The notes under the pieces: generated by a model
The model's database searches: none
The model's input: the letters and a program-made list of their open reading frames with translations, nothing else
What the model was told of the DNA's origin: nothing
From: Thalassobaculum fulvum
GTDB lineage: Bacteria > Pseudomonadota > Alphaproteobacteria > Thalassobaculales > Thalassobaculaceae
Direction of reading: 5' to 3'
Length of the DNA: 64,000 nt
NCBI RefSeq assembly: GCF_014652915.1
Contig: NZ_BMZS01000004.1
Coordinates: forward strand, 1 to 64,000
Program-made: the position numbers and the translations under genes
Shown here: positions 1-14,789 of the stretch, piece after piece
How positions within the stretch are numbered: the stretch's first letter is position 1
Layout: the number at the start of each line of letters is the position of its first letter

Positions 1-1260
1 CGACCCCGATTCCGTCGTGCCGTCGTCGCCGATCGCGGTGATGGCGTAGGAGCCGGCCGACAGCGAGGTGCTGAACGCCCAGGTGCCGCCGCCGTCCGGC
101 GTGGCGGTGCCGACCGTCACGCCGTTGACCAGCACATGGACCTGGGTCGCGCCGCTCGAGGTGCCGGTGAAGGTCTGGGTGGCGGAGCTGGTGATGTTGT
201 CGCTGCTGCTGGCACCCAGGTCGGTGCCGGCGGTCAGGTCCGGCGTCGACGGCGTCGAGGGGCCGGCCACGCTGAAGTTGATGTTGTCGAGGCCGACCCG
301 CCAGCTGCTGCCGCTGGTGGTGTCGGCGTAGGACACGGTGAACGAGGTGATGCCGTTCCAGTCGCCGGGGTTGAGGGTGGCGATCGAGCCGACGATCGAG
401 CCGCTGTTGTCGGCGATCGTCACCGCGGTGCCGGTGTTCGGCGTGAAGACGTAGTTGACGCCGGCGCTGAGGTTGTTGAACTCGCCCATCTGGAACGAGG
501 TGACGTTCACCGCCGTCGAGAACGTCACCGTGTAGGAGATGTTGCTGGTGGTGAGCAGGTTCCCCGGATTGAGAAACCCGGAAGAGACCCCGGCCATCGC
601 GGTCCCGTCGGACTTGGTCACGCTCAGCGTGACCCCGCCCTCGTTCGAGGTCAGCGTGGTGGTCGTGTTGAGGGTCGTGACCACGCCGAAGGTCGCGATG
701 ATCAGCGCGTGCGGAAAGGCTGCCCGCGCCGCCGGTGCAAAGGCGAGGTCGCCTGCTGCCGGCAGATCCCAGTTGCCGCCGCGGTCGGACGAACCGACCG
801 GGCCCGCGGAAGCCGCGACCCGGCAGCCGAGCAGCGCCGACAGCCGCTCGACGAACGCCGCGCCATCGGTCCCCTCCGCCACCGAACAGCCGTACAGCAC
901 GATCTCGGCGTCGTCGGCCAGGGCGTCGCGAATCGGTTCGAGGAGGGCCGGGCGCGCCGCCAGCGCGGCGGCATCCACCATGCGTCCCGACAGCAGCAGG
1001 CGACCGGGAGCGCCGTGCGACAGGACGTGCAGGGCCGTCAGTTCGGGCAGCCCGGCCGAACGACGCCCGGCCAGTGCCATCGCGATCGCGGCAACCGGGT
1101 CACCCGAGACCGGCAGCCGGACGACTTCGATCCCGGGCCGCAGGCCGTCCAGCAGGATCCGGGAGTCGGCGACGCCCGGATCCACGATCAGGCATTCGGC
1201 GCCGGCCGAATCTGAAACCTTCCGCCCGATCCATGTGCCGGCTGGCGTCGTCTCAAGCAT
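1..1260 (-). CDS. Giant DUF4347 / Ig-like surface protein, N-terminal part (runs off left edge)
   Basis: The reading frame is open from an ATG at 1260 to the window edge (420 codons) with no stop, so only the N-terminus is seen. Residues about 15-170 form a DUF4347 domain, with the hallmark stretches HVLSHGAPGRLLLSG and EIVLYGCSVAEG. Next comes a Ser/Thr/Asn-rich beta-type region, then the start of a bacterial Ig-like repeat (TFTGTSSGATQVHVLVNG, GTWAFSTSLSAGSYAITA). DUF4347 typically heads very large, repeat-rich proteins exported by type I secretion; export and adhesion are inferred from the family. GGGGAG lies about 7 bases before the ATG. Total size, cadherin or calcium-binding repeats and any secretion genes lie outside the window. 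Confidence 0.85.
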   Translation of the reverse strand, partial: MLETTPAGTWIGRKVSDSAGAECLIVDPGVADSRILLDGLRPGIEVVRLPVSGDPVAAIAMALAGRRSAGLPELTALHVLSHGAPGRLLLSGRMVDAAALAARPALLEPIRDALADDAEIVLYGCSVAEGTDGAAFVERLSALLGCRVAASAGPVGSSDRGGNWDLPAAGDLAFAPAARAAFPHALIIATFGVVTTLNTTTTLTSNEGGVTLSVTKSDGTAMAGVSSGFLNPGNLLTTSNISYTVTFSTAVNVTSFQMGEFNNLSAGVNYVFTPNTGTAVTIADNSGSIVGSIATLNPGDWNGITSFTVSYADTTSGSSWRVGLDNINFSVAGPSTPSTPDLTAGTDLGASSSDNITSSATQTFTGTSSGATQVHVLVNGVTVGTATPDGGGTWAFSTSLSAGSYAITAIGDDGTTESGS

Positions 1261-1683
1261 CTCTCGCTCCCCCAACTTCTGATCCCCGGCGCGTCCCGGC
1301 CCCTGGCTGCGGCCATTCAGCTTGGATGATAGTTCGCCCAACAACCCATCATCAAACATTCCAATTACTTTAGAATATTTTTAAACAAATGCTTGAGCAC
1401 CCCTACCGGTCGCCCTCAACTTTCCCGGCAACCGATGCCACCGCGGCCCGCAGAAAGCACGACCGCAACGCGCAGCTCCTTCGACCCTGCCCCACGCTTC
1501 TAAAGATTTTCTTACCACGCATACGGCGACCTCGATCCGCCGGGCGTTCCGACTGGCAGCGTCCTGTCGTCCATTCGACAAATCCGCTGCGGCTCGTCAT
1601 TCGCGGGCACGCGCCGCACCCGCGGGCCGAAGCCGCTCGCACCCGACGCCTTCCGGGGCCGGACGTGCCCGTCATCGCGGGAA
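1261..1683. other. Intergenic region with AT-rich island; no gene seen
   Basis: These 423 bases separate the surface-protein gene from tRNA-Lys. No reading frame here has convincing codon bias or similarity. About 1340-1395 is markedly AT-rich against the 70% GC background and probably holds the promoter and control sites of the surface-protein gene. The remainder is GC-rich with no clear structure. Confidence 0.6.
1326..1355 (-). promoter_or_regulatory. Candidate sigma-70 promoter of the DUF4347 gene
   Basis: On the minus strand TTGATG (1355-1350) and TATCAT (1331-1326) are separated by 18 bases. They lie in an AT-rich island 65-95 bases upstream of the ATG at 1260. Both boxes were identified by eye only. 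Confidence 0.4.
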
Positions 1684-1759
1684 TGGTGAGCGCGACAGGA
1701 TTCGAACCTGTGACCGGCTGATTAAAAGTCAGCTGCTCTACCAACTGAGCTACGCGCCC
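1684..1759 (-). tRNA. tRNA-Lys (anticodon TTT)
   Basis: A 76-nt cloverleaf with the CCA encoded. The acceptor stem GGGCGCG pairs with CGCGCTC (one G-U). The anticodon arm is GCTGA-CTTTTAA-TCAGC, giving anticodon TTT. The T-arm carries GGTTCGAATCC and the D-arm AGCTCAGTTGGTAGAGC. A matching promoter lies just upstream. Confidence 0.97.
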
Positions 1760-1807
1760 GCACCGGCCCCCGGGTCTGCATCGCGGCGGGGGCTTCGCGT
1801 CGGCCGG

Positions 1808-1836
1808 AACCTAGGCAGACCGCCCCCGGAGGTCAA
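1808..1836 (-). promoter_or_regulatory. Candidate sigma-70 promoter of tRNA-Lys
   Basis: On the minus strand TTGACC (1836-1831) and TAGGTT (1813-1808) have a 17-base spacer. They sit about 50-75 bases upstream of the tRNA 5' end, between coaD and the tRNA. Confidence 0.5.
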
Positions 1837-1866
1837 CTGTTATGGGCCGCCCCGCTCCGGCGTCGG

Positions 1867-2474
1867 TCAGTCGGCGAACGGGCCGGTCTGCTTGGCTTGC
1901 CCGACCTGACTCGGATCGCGGTCGAAGCGGTTCATGACCCGCTCGGCGACGCGCGGCGTGACGAACTCGGTGATTGCCCCGCCGAGCCGGCCGATCTCCT
2001 TCACGAAGCGCGAGGAGATGAACTGGTGGCGGTCCGAGGCCATCAGGAACAGGGTCTCGATCCGCGGGTTCAGCCGGGCGTTCATGCCGGCCATCTGGAA
2101 CTCGTACTCGAAGTCCGAAACCGCCCGCAGGCCGCGGATGATCACCGATGCGCCCTGGGATTCCGCGAAGTGCATCAGCAGCGAGCCGAACGGCTTCACG
2201 TCGATGGCGCCGTGGAAGCCGTCCTCGCTGTTCTTGACCAGGATGTCGGCGATCTCGTCCTGGACCATCTCGACCCGCTCGTCGAGGCTGAACAGCGGCC
2301 CCTTGCCGGCGTTGCGGGCGACCGCCACGACCAGCCGGTCGACGGTCTTGCTGGCCCGCCGGATGATGTCGATGTGCCCCCTGGTGATCGGGTCGAACGT
2401 CCCCGGATACACCCCGACCCGCTCAGGCCCGACCCGCTCAGGCCCGACCCGCTCGGGACGCGTCACCGCGCTGC

Positions 2475-2478
<4 letters not shown>
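1867..2478 (-). CDS. coaD: Pantetheine-phosphate adenylyltransferase
   Basis: CoaD transfers AMP from ATP to 4'-phosphopantetheine, the penultimate step of coenzyme A synthesis, in the cytosol. The nucleotidyltransferase signature [16 protein letters not shown] is at residues 24-39, with the TxGH motif at 32-35, and ISSRFVKE is at 154-161. At 203 aa it is about 40 aa longer than typical bacterial CoaD. The extra sequence is a C-terminal tail and an N-terminal extension made of three PERVG repeats encoded by 15-bp tandem repeats. No ATG lies between the repeats and the catalytic core; a GTG at codon 23 (just before YPGTF) could be the ancestral start. The ATG at 2478 overlaps the gyrA stop as ATGA, implying translational coupling. 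Confidence 0.96.
2413..2457. repeat. Three 15-bp in-frame tandem repeats in coaD
   Basis: On the plus strand the unit CCCGACCCGCTCAGG occurs twice perfectly and a third time with one change (CTCGGG ending). It encodes repeated PERVG in the N-terminal extension of CoaD. Unit length is a multiple of three, so copy-number change would keep the frame. Confidence 0.9.
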
Positions 2479-5318
<2,840 letters not shown>

Positions 5319-5401
5319 CCGAGGGGTTCCGGATCAGGTGGCTGTGGATGGCCTGGAAAGGCCTTTGCGGCGCCGAATCGGGCGCGCCCGTGCTTCACGA
5401 A

Positions 5402-5430
5402 AACTTAGCAGAGCCGGGCGCATGCGGCAA
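5402..5430 (-). promoter_or_regulatory. Candidate sigma-70 promoter of gyrA
   Basis: On the minus strand TTGCCG (5430-5425) and TAAGTT (5407-5402) have a 17-base spacer. They lie in the 189-bp gap between the sensor kinase stop and the gyrA start. Confidence 0.55.
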
Positions 5431-5507
5431 TGTTGCGGCGCCGAAGGCGGCGTCCCGGGCCGGCGACCGGATCGCATTCCCCGGGGACCGCCCGCCAGCC
5501 GGGCCGT

Positions 5508-7241
5508 TCAGCCGGTCACCGCGATCGGCTCCGACGGCAGACGACGCGCGGACGGGAGCCTGACGGTCGCCGCCGTGCCCACCCCGACCTCCGATTCGAC
5601 GGTCAGCGTGCCGCCGTGCATCTCGACCAGCCCCTTCGCGATGTTCAGCCCGAGGCCGGAGCCCTCGGCGTCCCGCGAGACGTTGACCTTGGCCTGCCCG
5701 AACATCTGGAAGACCCGCTCGAGTTCCTCGCGCGTCATGCCGCAACCGGTGTCGGACACCGACAGGACGATCCCCTCGGCTTCGTCGGACACCGCAACCG
5801 CGATCTCGCCGCCGTCGCCCGTGAACTTCACGGCATTCGACATCAGGTTCAGCAGGATCTGCTTGATCGCCCGGGCATCGGCGATCAGCCGGACGTTCGT
5901 CGGGCGGTAGGACGACCGGATCCCCTTGGCCTCGATCCGCGGAGCCAGCAGGCCCAGGCACTGCTCGATGATCGGCCCGAGGCTGGTCGGCCCCTCGGCC
6001 AGTTCGAAGCGCCCCGCCTCGATCTTCGCGAGGTCCAGGATGTCGTTGATCAACGACCGCAGGTGGTCGCCGCTTTCGTGGATCATCCGGCCGTAGTCGC
6101 GGTAGCGCGGATCCGAGTTCGGGCCGTACATCTCCATCGAAATGATCTCGGAGAAACCGAGAATGGCGTTGAGCGGCGTCCGCAGCTCGTGGCTCATCCT
6201 GGCCAGGAAGTCCGACTTGGCGGCATTGGCACGGGCCGCCTCGGCCAATGCCCGCTGTAACGCCTCGGTGGAGGCCTGCAGCGCACGGGTCTGCGCCTCG
6301 AGCTGGTCGTGACTACGGGTCAGCGCGTCGGTCGACTGGCGCGCCCGGCGCACGATCAGGACCATCAGTGCCGTGGCCAGGACGGCAATCCCCAGCAGCG
6401 GCAGCGCGAGCTCGCGAAGCAGCGCCGTCCCCGGGCGGTGGCCGGTCCAGGAAAGGCGGGCGATGTCGCGGTCGTCGGTCGTGCTCAAGGGGATCGAGTC
6501 CGCCAGCTCGGCCGAGGCTGGCGCGAGCTTCATGTCGGACAGGAGATAGAGCTCGCCGAAGCGCCGGAGCATCGCCTCGTCGATGCGGCGCACGAAGACC
6601 AGGGCAACCGGGACGCCGTCGCGAAGCGGAATCGGCCGGTCGTCCTCCCACTTGAGGATCGCGGCGCCGGCGATCGCCGGAGCGCCGTCGAACTCCAGGA
6701 ACGAGGTCGCGACGCCGGGCACGATCCCCGGCTCGCCGACGGTGCGCCGGGCATCGGCGACGATCCGCGCCAACTCCGGCGAGAACCGCGCCGCCATGTC
6801 GGCTTCCTGGATCGCCCCGTCGACCGAACCGAAGATCGGCTCCAGATCGGCATCGAGCACCAGTGTCGCGTCCATGCCGAGGCTCTCGTTGGCCCAGGCC
6901 CCGACATTGTCTTCCGCCCAACCCCGGTCGAACTCGACGGCGAGGTTCTCCACCGCGTCGTTCCAGAAGCTGTAGTCGCGGACCACCCCGCCGAGCTGCT
7001 CGGTCTCGACCCGCAGCGCGCTGCTGGCGAGATACTGATCGGAGCGGATGGCCAGGCGATTCTGGCTGTTCGCGGCGATGACGGCCAGCATCAGGATCAG
7101 GGCGACGACCGCGACGCCGAGAATCGCGATCGGGGTGACGACGTTGCGCAGGGGCGATCGCTGCGGCCCGGGCGTCCCGGCCGGCGCCGCCGCGGGTCGG
7201 GCCGGTTGCTCAGCGTTCGTCGTCGACGCCCTGCTCATCAT
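5508..7241 (-). CDS. Membrane sensor histidine kinase with CHASE4-type sensor domain
   Basis: A 577-aa inner-membrane kinase. A first transmembrane helix (about 34-56) and a second (about 262-286) flank an extracytoplasmic domain of about 200 residues. That domain resembles CHASE4 (QLGGVVRDYSFWNDAVENL near its start). A short coiled coil leads to a HisKA domain with the phospho-acceptor His351 in MSHELRTPLN. The HATPase_c domain has N, G1 and G2 boxes (NLMSNAVKFT, VSDTGCGM, GSGLGLNIAKGLVEMHGG). No receiver domain and no response-regulator gene is nearby, so the partner and stimulus are unknown. It sits between gyrA and ssb, genes that are often closer together in alphaproteobacteria. Confidence 0.9.
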   Translation of the reverse strand: MMSRASTTNAEQPARPAAAPAGTPGPQRSPLRNVVTPIAILGVAVVALILMLAVIAANSQNRLAIRSDQYLASSALRVETEQLGGVVRDYSFWNDAVENLAVEFDRGWAEDNVGAWANESLGMDATLVLDADLEPIFGSVDGAIQEADMAARFSPELARIVADARRTVGEPGIVPGVATSFLEFDGAPAIAGAAILKWEDDRPIPLRDGVPVALVFVRRIDEAMLRRFGELYLLSDMKLAPASAELADSIPLSTTDDRDIARLSWTGHRPGTALLRELALPLLGIAVLATALMVLIVRRARQSTDALTRSHDQLEAQTRALQASTEALQRALAEAARANAAKSDFLARMSHELRTPLNAILGFSEIISMEMYGPNSDPRYRDYGRMIHESGDHLRSLINDILDLAKIEAGRFELAEGPTSLGPIIEQCLGLLAPRIEAKGIRSSYRPTNVRLIADARAIKQILLNLMSNAVKFTGDGGEIAVAVSDEAEGIVLSVSDTGCGMTREELERVFQMFGQAKVNVSRDAEGSGLGLNIAKGLVEMHGGTLTVESEVGVGTAATVRLPSARRLPSEPIAVTG

Positions 7242-7301
7242 ATCGGGGTAGTAGCGACCATTGCCTTAAGGACTCGCTAACGGCCGCGGCCCCGACCGCC
7301 G

Positions 7302-8147
7302 TCAGTCCATCCGCGCGGAGAGCGACAGGCTGAGCGGCAATCGCGGGTCGAATCCGTGCGGCCAACGGTACTGCCCCGGCCCGCCCGGCACCAAGGCCGG
7401 CAGCAGCTTCCAGGCGATCTCGTCGTGCTCGTGCAGCCATTCGAGGCGCAGGCCGGCGCCGATCACGGCGTTCACGATGTCGGAGACGCTGTGCGCCCAT
7501 TCGAAGTTCCGCCGGTTCTCGAGGACGGCGTCCGGATCGGCATAGTCCGCCGTCATCTCGAGCGCCGTCGGCTCCTCGCGATGGAAATACGGATAGCGCA
7601 CCCGCAGCGTCCCGGCCGGGAGGCCGGCCGCCTCGTCGGAATCGTCGAACACCAATGCTGCCGGATGGGCGTCGCAGAAATAGAACCGCCCGCCCGGCTT
7701 CAGGAAATGGGCCGCCACCTTCGCCCAGGCCGCCAGGTCGGGCAGCCAGCAGACCGTGCCCCAGGTCACGTAGACCAGGTCGAAGCGCCCTTCGATCAGC
7801 GCCGGGGCCGCATAGACGTCGCCCTCGACGAACCGGGCGTCCAGCCCGAGTTCGACCGCCAACCCCCGTGCGGTCCGGACCGCCGCCGACGAGAAGTCGA
7901 GCCCGGTAACCCGGGCCCCGCGCTGCGCCAGGATCAGGCTGTCGACGCCGAAATGGCACTGCAGATGCAGGACGTCGAGCCCGTCGACCGGCCCGAGCTC
8001 GGCCTCCTCGATGGCATGCAGCCGCCGGGTGCCGCGCCTCAGCGCGTCGACGCCGTAGCCGTCCGGCCCGGTCGAGGCGACATGGATGCCGACCAGACCG
8101 TCCCAGAACGCCCTGTTCGCCTGGAGGTAGGGACCGGCATCGGGCAT
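7302..8147 (-). CDS. Class I SAM-dependent methyltransferase
   Basis: A 281-aa protein with a Rossmann-type methyltransferase fold. The SAM-binding motif I region reads [30 protein letters not shown] in outline, with HLQCHFG in place of the usual GxGx[11 protein letters not shown] follows as motif II, and [14 protein letters not shown] is in the motif III region. The substrate cannot be assigned. It lies 8 bp downstream of ssb on the same strand and may be co-transcribed with it. Confidence 0.82.
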   Translation of the reverse strand: MPDAGPYLQANRAFWDGLVGIHVASTGPDGYGVDALRRGTRRLHAIEEAELGPVDGLDVLHLQCHFGVDSLILAQRGARVTGLDFSSAAVRTARGLAVELGLDARFVEGDVYAAPALIEGRFDLVYVTWGTVCWLPDLAAWAKVAAHFLKPGGRFYFCDAHPAALVFDDSDEAAGLPAGTLRVRYPYFHREEPTALEMTADYADPDAVLENRRNFEWAHSVSDIVNAVIGAGLRLEWLHEHDEIAWKLLPALVPGGPGQYRWPHGFDPRLPLSLSLSARMD

Positions 8148-8155
8148 CCGAGACC

Positions 8156-8674
8156 TCAGAACGGGATTTCGTCGTCCAGGTCGCCGGGACCGCCCATCGG
8201 CGCCGGGCCGCCGCCACCGGAACGGCCGCCGCCGCCCTGACCGCCGCCCTGACCCCCGCCACTGCCGAAGTCACCGCCCCGGCTGTAGTCGTCACCGTAA
8301 CCACCGCCGCCGCCGCCCTCGCCGCGGCCGCCGAGCAGCGTCAGTTCGCCGCGGAAGCGCTGCAGGACCACTTCGGTGGTGTACTTCTCCTGGCCGCTCT
8401 GGTCGGTCCACTTGCGGGTCTGCAGCTGGCCTTCGACGTACACCGAGCTGCCCTTGCGAAGGTACTGCTCGGCGATCCGGGCCAGGTTCTCGTTGAAGAT
8501 CACCACCCGGTGCCACTCGGTCCGCTCGCGCTGTTCGCCGCTCGAACGATCGCGCCAGCGCTCGGAGGTGGCGAGCGTGAAGTTCACGATCTTGGTGCCG
8601 TCCTGGGTGGTCCGGACCTCCGGGTCGCGGCCGAGGTTGCCCACCAGAATCACCTTGTTGACGCTGCCCGCCAT
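8156..8674 (-). CDS. ssb: Single-stranded DNA-binding protein
   Basis: SSB coats ssDNA during replication, recombination and repair. The N-terminal OB-fold (about 1-115) begins [18 protein letters not shown] and includes [21 protein letters not shown] long Gly-rich linker (about 120-160) follows, and the conserved acidic tip is DDEIPF, which binds partner proteins. Length (172 aa) is normal for alphaproteobacteria. The gene is divergent from uvrA across a 360-bp gap, an arrangement common in proteobacteria and often under SOS control. Confidence 0.98.
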   Translation of the reverse strand: MAGSVNKVILVGNLGRDPEVRTTQDGTKIVNFTLATSERWRDRSSGEQRERTEWHRVVIFNENLARIAEQYLRKGSSVYVEGQLQTRKWTDQSGQEKYTTEVVLQRFRGELTLLGGRGEGGGGGGYGDDYSRGGDFGSGGGQGGGQGGGGRSGGGGPAPMGGPGDLDDEIPF

Positions 8675-8770
8675 CGTCTCGCTCTCACTTGTCCGTCAGT
8701 TCCTGCAACGGCACGGGGGCATCGGGCTCCCGGCGGTCGCGTCGGCGGACCTTCCCACATCGCCCGGCCG

Positions 8771-8785
8771 GTTCCAAGCCCGTTG
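8771..8785. promoter_or_regulatory. Weak candidate LexA (SOS) box
   Basis: GTTC-N7-GTTG differs by one base from the alphaproteobacterial LexA consensus GTTC-N7-GTTC. Its place between ssb and uvrA, two classical SOS genes, makes it worth noting, but a one-mismatch site in GC-rich DNA can arise by chance. Confidence 0.3.
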
Positions 8786-8961
8786 CCACCCGGCGGCGCC
8801 TGCGAAACCCACTTTGCAGTTAAAGGACATACCGCGGCGGGCCGATTCGATACCGATCCGCAACGAGGTAGCGAATCGGCGTACCGCCGGTCGGCGCGCC
8901 GGTTATCCACAGATACCGACAGCTTCTGTCAGCAGCCCCTGCGACCAAGTCGCATGGCCGG

Positions 8962-8991
8962 TGGCAATACCGTCCCCGGGCGCCCTATATT
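8962..8991 (+). promoter_or_regulatory. Candidate promoter of uvrA
   Basis: TGGCAA (8962-8967) and TATATT (8986-8991) have an 18-base spacer. The -10 box ends 43 bases before the uvrA ATG. The -10 is good and the -35 weak. Confidence 0.4.
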
Positions 8992-9034
8992 CCAGGATTG
9001 CTTCCACCCCCGTGTTCCCGAGTCGAGGCCTGCC

Positions 9035-11917
<2,883 letters not shown>

Positions 11918-11926
11918 CGCCCCTCC

Positions 11927-13192
11927 CTAGACGCTGAACACCTTGCCGGCGACCGGCATTGCCGGGGCGACGCCGGCGCCCTGGACATAGTCGAACTGCG
12001 CCCGCCGGGCGGCGGTCGCCGCCTCGAACGTCGCCGCGCCGTAGAAGTAGCGGCGCATGCGGATGCCCTTGTTGGCCTGCATGAAGCCCTTGAGGGCGGT
12101 GATGTCGGCCGGGGTCGGGTTCGCCATGGCGTGGCCGTCGATGCCGATCGCCACCATCTTCAGGCCGCCGAGCTTCTCGGCGCGCTTGAAGGCCAGGCTG
12201 AAGTCCCCGATGAAGCCGGCGACGTACGGTGCCAGATAGGAGAACAACGTGTGCAGCCGGCCCTGCGGGACGTCGTCGGACAGACCGCGCACCATCAGGA
12301 ACATCCGCTTCTCGGCGATCCGCGGCAGCAGCTTGCAGACCTCCAGGTACTGGGTGCGGTAGCCCTTGGCCGCCAGCGTGTCGTAGTGCACCGGCACCAC
12401 CAGCAACGCCCGCCACTTCTGTGCCGCCGCATCGACCAGCGCCGCCCCGGCCCGCTGCAACACCATGCCGTCGATGGTCGCTTCCACGGCACCGGTGTCC
12501 GACGGCTCGTCCGGGTCGAACCCGAGTTCGGCGGCGTCGGGGACATGCAGCTCGGCGTGATAGCACGACACCAGCCGCTTGCGGACGTTGGCCACCGGCC
12601 AGAACCGCATGCGCATCTTGTCCTTGGCGGCCTCGACCTTGGCCGCCTCGGCGGCCTGCGCCCGCTTCTGCGCCTCCTCGACCGTCTCCTCGAGGGCGGC
12701 GGGCGACTTCAGGGCTACCGGGTCGTCGCGCGGAACCTCGAACACCATCGGCCGGACCGACACCGCGTCGCCGCCGGCCCCGGCCCCGGACAGCCGGGCG
12801 TTGACCTCGCGGCCGATGGCGTGGGCGGTCTTGTTGGCCTGCTCCTTGGTGGCCTTGCCGAACAGGACGATGAACCGCTCCTCGTTCACCAGGCAGTACA
12901 CGTCGTCGGCGGTGATGTGCTTCTTGATGATGCCTTCGGTCAGCAGGTGGACCTTGTCCTTGATGCCGTGCCACTGCTCGCCGAACCGCTCCTTGAGCGC
13001 CTCGAAGCCGAGCATCTGGACGTTGCCGGCGATCAGCGCGTCCGCCGCCACCTTGTTCTGGCGGACGAACGACAGCAGCTTCGAAGAGAAGTCGGTGGGA
13101 TCGCTGGGATCGAGCTTCTGGCGGTCGAACGACTGCAGGAAGCCGGTCTTGCGGGTCTCGCGGGGAATTCCGTCCTGGTAGCGATCGTCCAT
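11927..13192 (-). CDS. Uncharacterised protein, possibly degenerate GGDEF-EAL-like
   Basis: A 421-aa soluble protein. Its first half ends in ADDVYCLVNEERFIVLFGKA, which has the shape of a GGDEF domain but lacks GGDEF. An Ala/Lys-rich coiled coil (about 195-225) follows. The second half has an EAL-barrel-like rhythm (MVLQRAGAALVDA, LLVVPVHYDTL, FDYVQGAGV) without the EAL, DDFG or other metal-binding residues. If the folds are right it cannot make or break cyclic-di-GMP and might act as a binding or scaffold protein. Start: ATG 13192 has GGAG 6 bases upstream; an in-frame ATG at 13237 would add 15 low-complexity residues. The domain assignment is an inference from pattern only. Confidence 0.5.
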   Translation of the reverse strand: MDDRYQDGIPRETRKTGFLQSFDRQKLDPSDPTDFSSKLLSFVRQNKVAADALIAGNVQMLGFEALKERFGEQWHGIKDKVHLLTEGIIKKHITADDVYCLVNEERFIVLFGKATKEQANKTAHAIGREVNARLSGAGAGGDAVSVRPMVFEVPRDDPVALKSPAALEETVEEAQKRAQAAEAAKVEAAKDKMRMRFWPVANVRKRLVSCYHAELHVPDAAELGFDPDEPSDTGAVEATIDGMVLQRAGAALVDAAAQKWRALLVVPVHYDTLAAKGYRTQYLEVCKLLPRIAEKRMFLMVRGLSDDVPQGRLHTLFSYLAPYVAGFIGDFSLAFKRAEKLGGLKMVAIGIDGHAMANPTPADITALKGFMQANKGIRMRRYFYGAATFEAATAARRAQFDYVQGAGVAPAMPVAGKVFSV

Positions 13193-13319
13193 GCGTGCTC
13201 CGCCGGCCGCGGCACCACGCCCGCCCGAGGCCGTCATGATACCCCCCGGGTTGCTGGAGATTTAGGCAATTCGACCTTCCTGCCGTTCCGATGCCGCCGG
13301 ACGTCCTCCGCGGGAGCGG

Positions 13320-13348
13320 TTGCACCCGGGGATCGCCACCGCTATCTG
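13320..13348 (+). promoter_or_regulatory. Candidate sigma-70 promoter of trmFO
   Basis: TTGCAC (13320-13325) and TATCTG (13343-13348) with a 17-base spacer. The -10 ends 46 bases before the trmFO ATG. Confidence 0.45.
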
Positions 13349-13394
13349 AACGCAGCATGATGAAACTTCCGTTAACCGACACCGGGGTCGCCCG

Positions 13395-14786
13395 ATGACG
13401 TCCGCCCTTTCGCCCGTGCATGTGGTCGGCGGCGGGCTCGCCGGCTCGGAGGCCGCCTGGGCCCTGGCAAACGCCGGCGTTCCGGCGATTCTGCACGAGA
13501 TGCGGCCGGTCCGCGGCACCGACGCCCACAAGACCGGTGGGCTCGCCGAACTGGTGTGCTCCAACTCGTTCCGCTCCGACGATCACGAGGCCAATGCGGT
13601 CGGGGTGCTGCACGAGGAGCTGCGGCGCTGCGGTTCGCTGATCCTGGAGGCCGGCGACGTCCACAAGGTGCCCGCCGGCTCCGCCTTGGCGGTCGACCGC
13701 GACGGCTTCTCGGCGATGGTCCAGGCGCGACTCGAAGCCCACCCGCTGGTGACGATCGAGCGCGGCGAGGTCGCCGGCCTGCCGCCGGCCGAGTGGGACA
13801 GCGTGATCGTCGCCACCGGCCCGCTCACCTCGCCGGCCCTGGCCGAGGCGGTGCGCGCCCGCACCGGTACCGACTCGCTGGCCTTCTTCGACGCGATCGC
13901 GCCGATCGTCCACACCGATTCGATCGACTTCGACACCGCGTGGTTCCAGTCGCGCTACGACAAGCCCGGCCCCGGCGGCACCGGCAAGGACTACATCAAC
14001 TGCCCGCTCGACCAAGCGCAGTACGAGGCGTTCGTGCAGGCGCTGCTGGACGGCGAGAAGATGGACTTCCGGGAGTGGGAGGCCTCGACCCCGTATTTCG
14101 ACGGCTGCATGCCGATCGAGGTGATGGCCAGCCGCGGGCCCGAGACCCTGCGCTACGGCCCGATGAAACCGGTCGGCCTCACCGACCCGCGGACCGGCCG
14201 GCGGCCCTACGCAGTCGTCCAGCTGCGCCAGGACAACGCGCTCGGCACCCTGTTCAACATGGTCGGGTTCCAGACCAAGCTGCGGCACGGCGAGCAGGTG
14301 CGGGTGTTCCGGACCATCCCCGGCCTGGAGAACGCCGAGTTCGCCCGCCTGGGCGGCCTGCACCGCAACACCTTCATCCATTCGCCGTCGCTGCTCGACG
14401 GCAGCCTGCGCCTCAAGGTCGAGCCGCGGCTGCGGTTCGCCGGCCAGATCACCGGCGTCGAGGGCTACGTGGAGAGTGCCGCCATCGGCCTGCTGGCCGG
14501 CCGGTTCGCCGCGGCCGAGCGGCTCAGACGGCAGCCCGAGGCGCCGCCCCGCACCACCGCGCTCGGGGCGCTGCTGGCGCATATCACCGGCGAAGCCAAC
14601 CCCGAGACCTTCCAGCCGATGAACGTGAACTTCGGCCTGTTCCCGCCGCCCGACGAGGCCGAGACGGTCACCGCCAACGGCAAGCGGCGGCGGCTGAAGG
14701 GCCTGGACCGCAAGAAGGTGCAGGCGGCGCGGGCGCTGGCTGACCTCGACCTGTGGCTCGGCCACGGCCGGGCCGCCGCCGAGTAG
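13395..14786 (+). CDS. trmFO: Methylenetetrahydrofolate-tRNA-(uracil-5-)-methyltransferase
   Basis: TrmFO is a FAD- and folate-dependent enzyme that makes m5U54 in the T-loop of tRNA. The N-terminal dinucleotide motif is [15 protein letters not shown] (residues 8-22). The family signatures [25 protein letters not shown] and VDRDGFS follow. Other landmarks are [55 protein letters not shown] and the C-terminal [13 protein letters not shown]. Length (463 aa) is normal. It is transcribed alone, convergent with the phytoene-synthase-like gene with only 3 bp between stops. Confidence 0.97.
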   Translation: MTSALSPVHVVGGGLAGSEAAWALANAGVPAILHEMRPVRGTDAHKTGGLAELVCSNSFRSDDHEANAVGVLHEELRRCGSLILEAGDVHKVPAGSALAVDRDGFSAMVQARLEAHPLVTIERGEVAGLPPAEWDSVIVATGPLTSPALAEAVRARTGTDSLAFFDAIAPIVHTDSIDFDTAWFQSRYDKPGPGGTGKDYINCPLDQAQYEAFVQALLDGEKMDFREWEASTPYFDGCMPIEVMASRGPETLRYGPMKPVGLTDPRTGRRPYAVVQLRQDNALGTLFNMVGFQTKLRHGEQVRVFRTIPGLENAEFARLGGLHRNTFIHSPSLLDGSLRLKVEPRLRFAGQITGVEGYVESAAIGLLAGRFAAAERLRRQPEAPPRTTALGALLAHITGEANPETFQPMNVNFGLFPPPDEAETVTANGKRRRLKGLDRKKVQAARALADLDLWLGHGRAAAE

Positions 14787-14789
14787 CGC

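Larger units (their letters stand above)
8675..9034. other. Divergent ssb/uvrA control region
   Basis: This 360-bp gap separates the ssb and uvrA starts. It contains a likely uvrA promoter at 8962-8991 and one imperfect match to the alphaproteobacterial LexA box at 8771-8785. An inverted arrangement CGATTCG..CGAATCG surrounds about 8847-8878. No additional gene is convincing: the longer frames here are GC-driven and lack similarity. Confidence 0.6.

Noticed and set aside
1389-1744. Open frames overlapping tRNA-Lys on both strands
   Set aside because: They run through the tRNA and have no protein-like composition.
8190-8330. Glycine-rich repeat in ssb as a possible collagen-like or phase-variable region
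   Set aside because: A Gly-rich linker before the acidic tip is normal for SSB.
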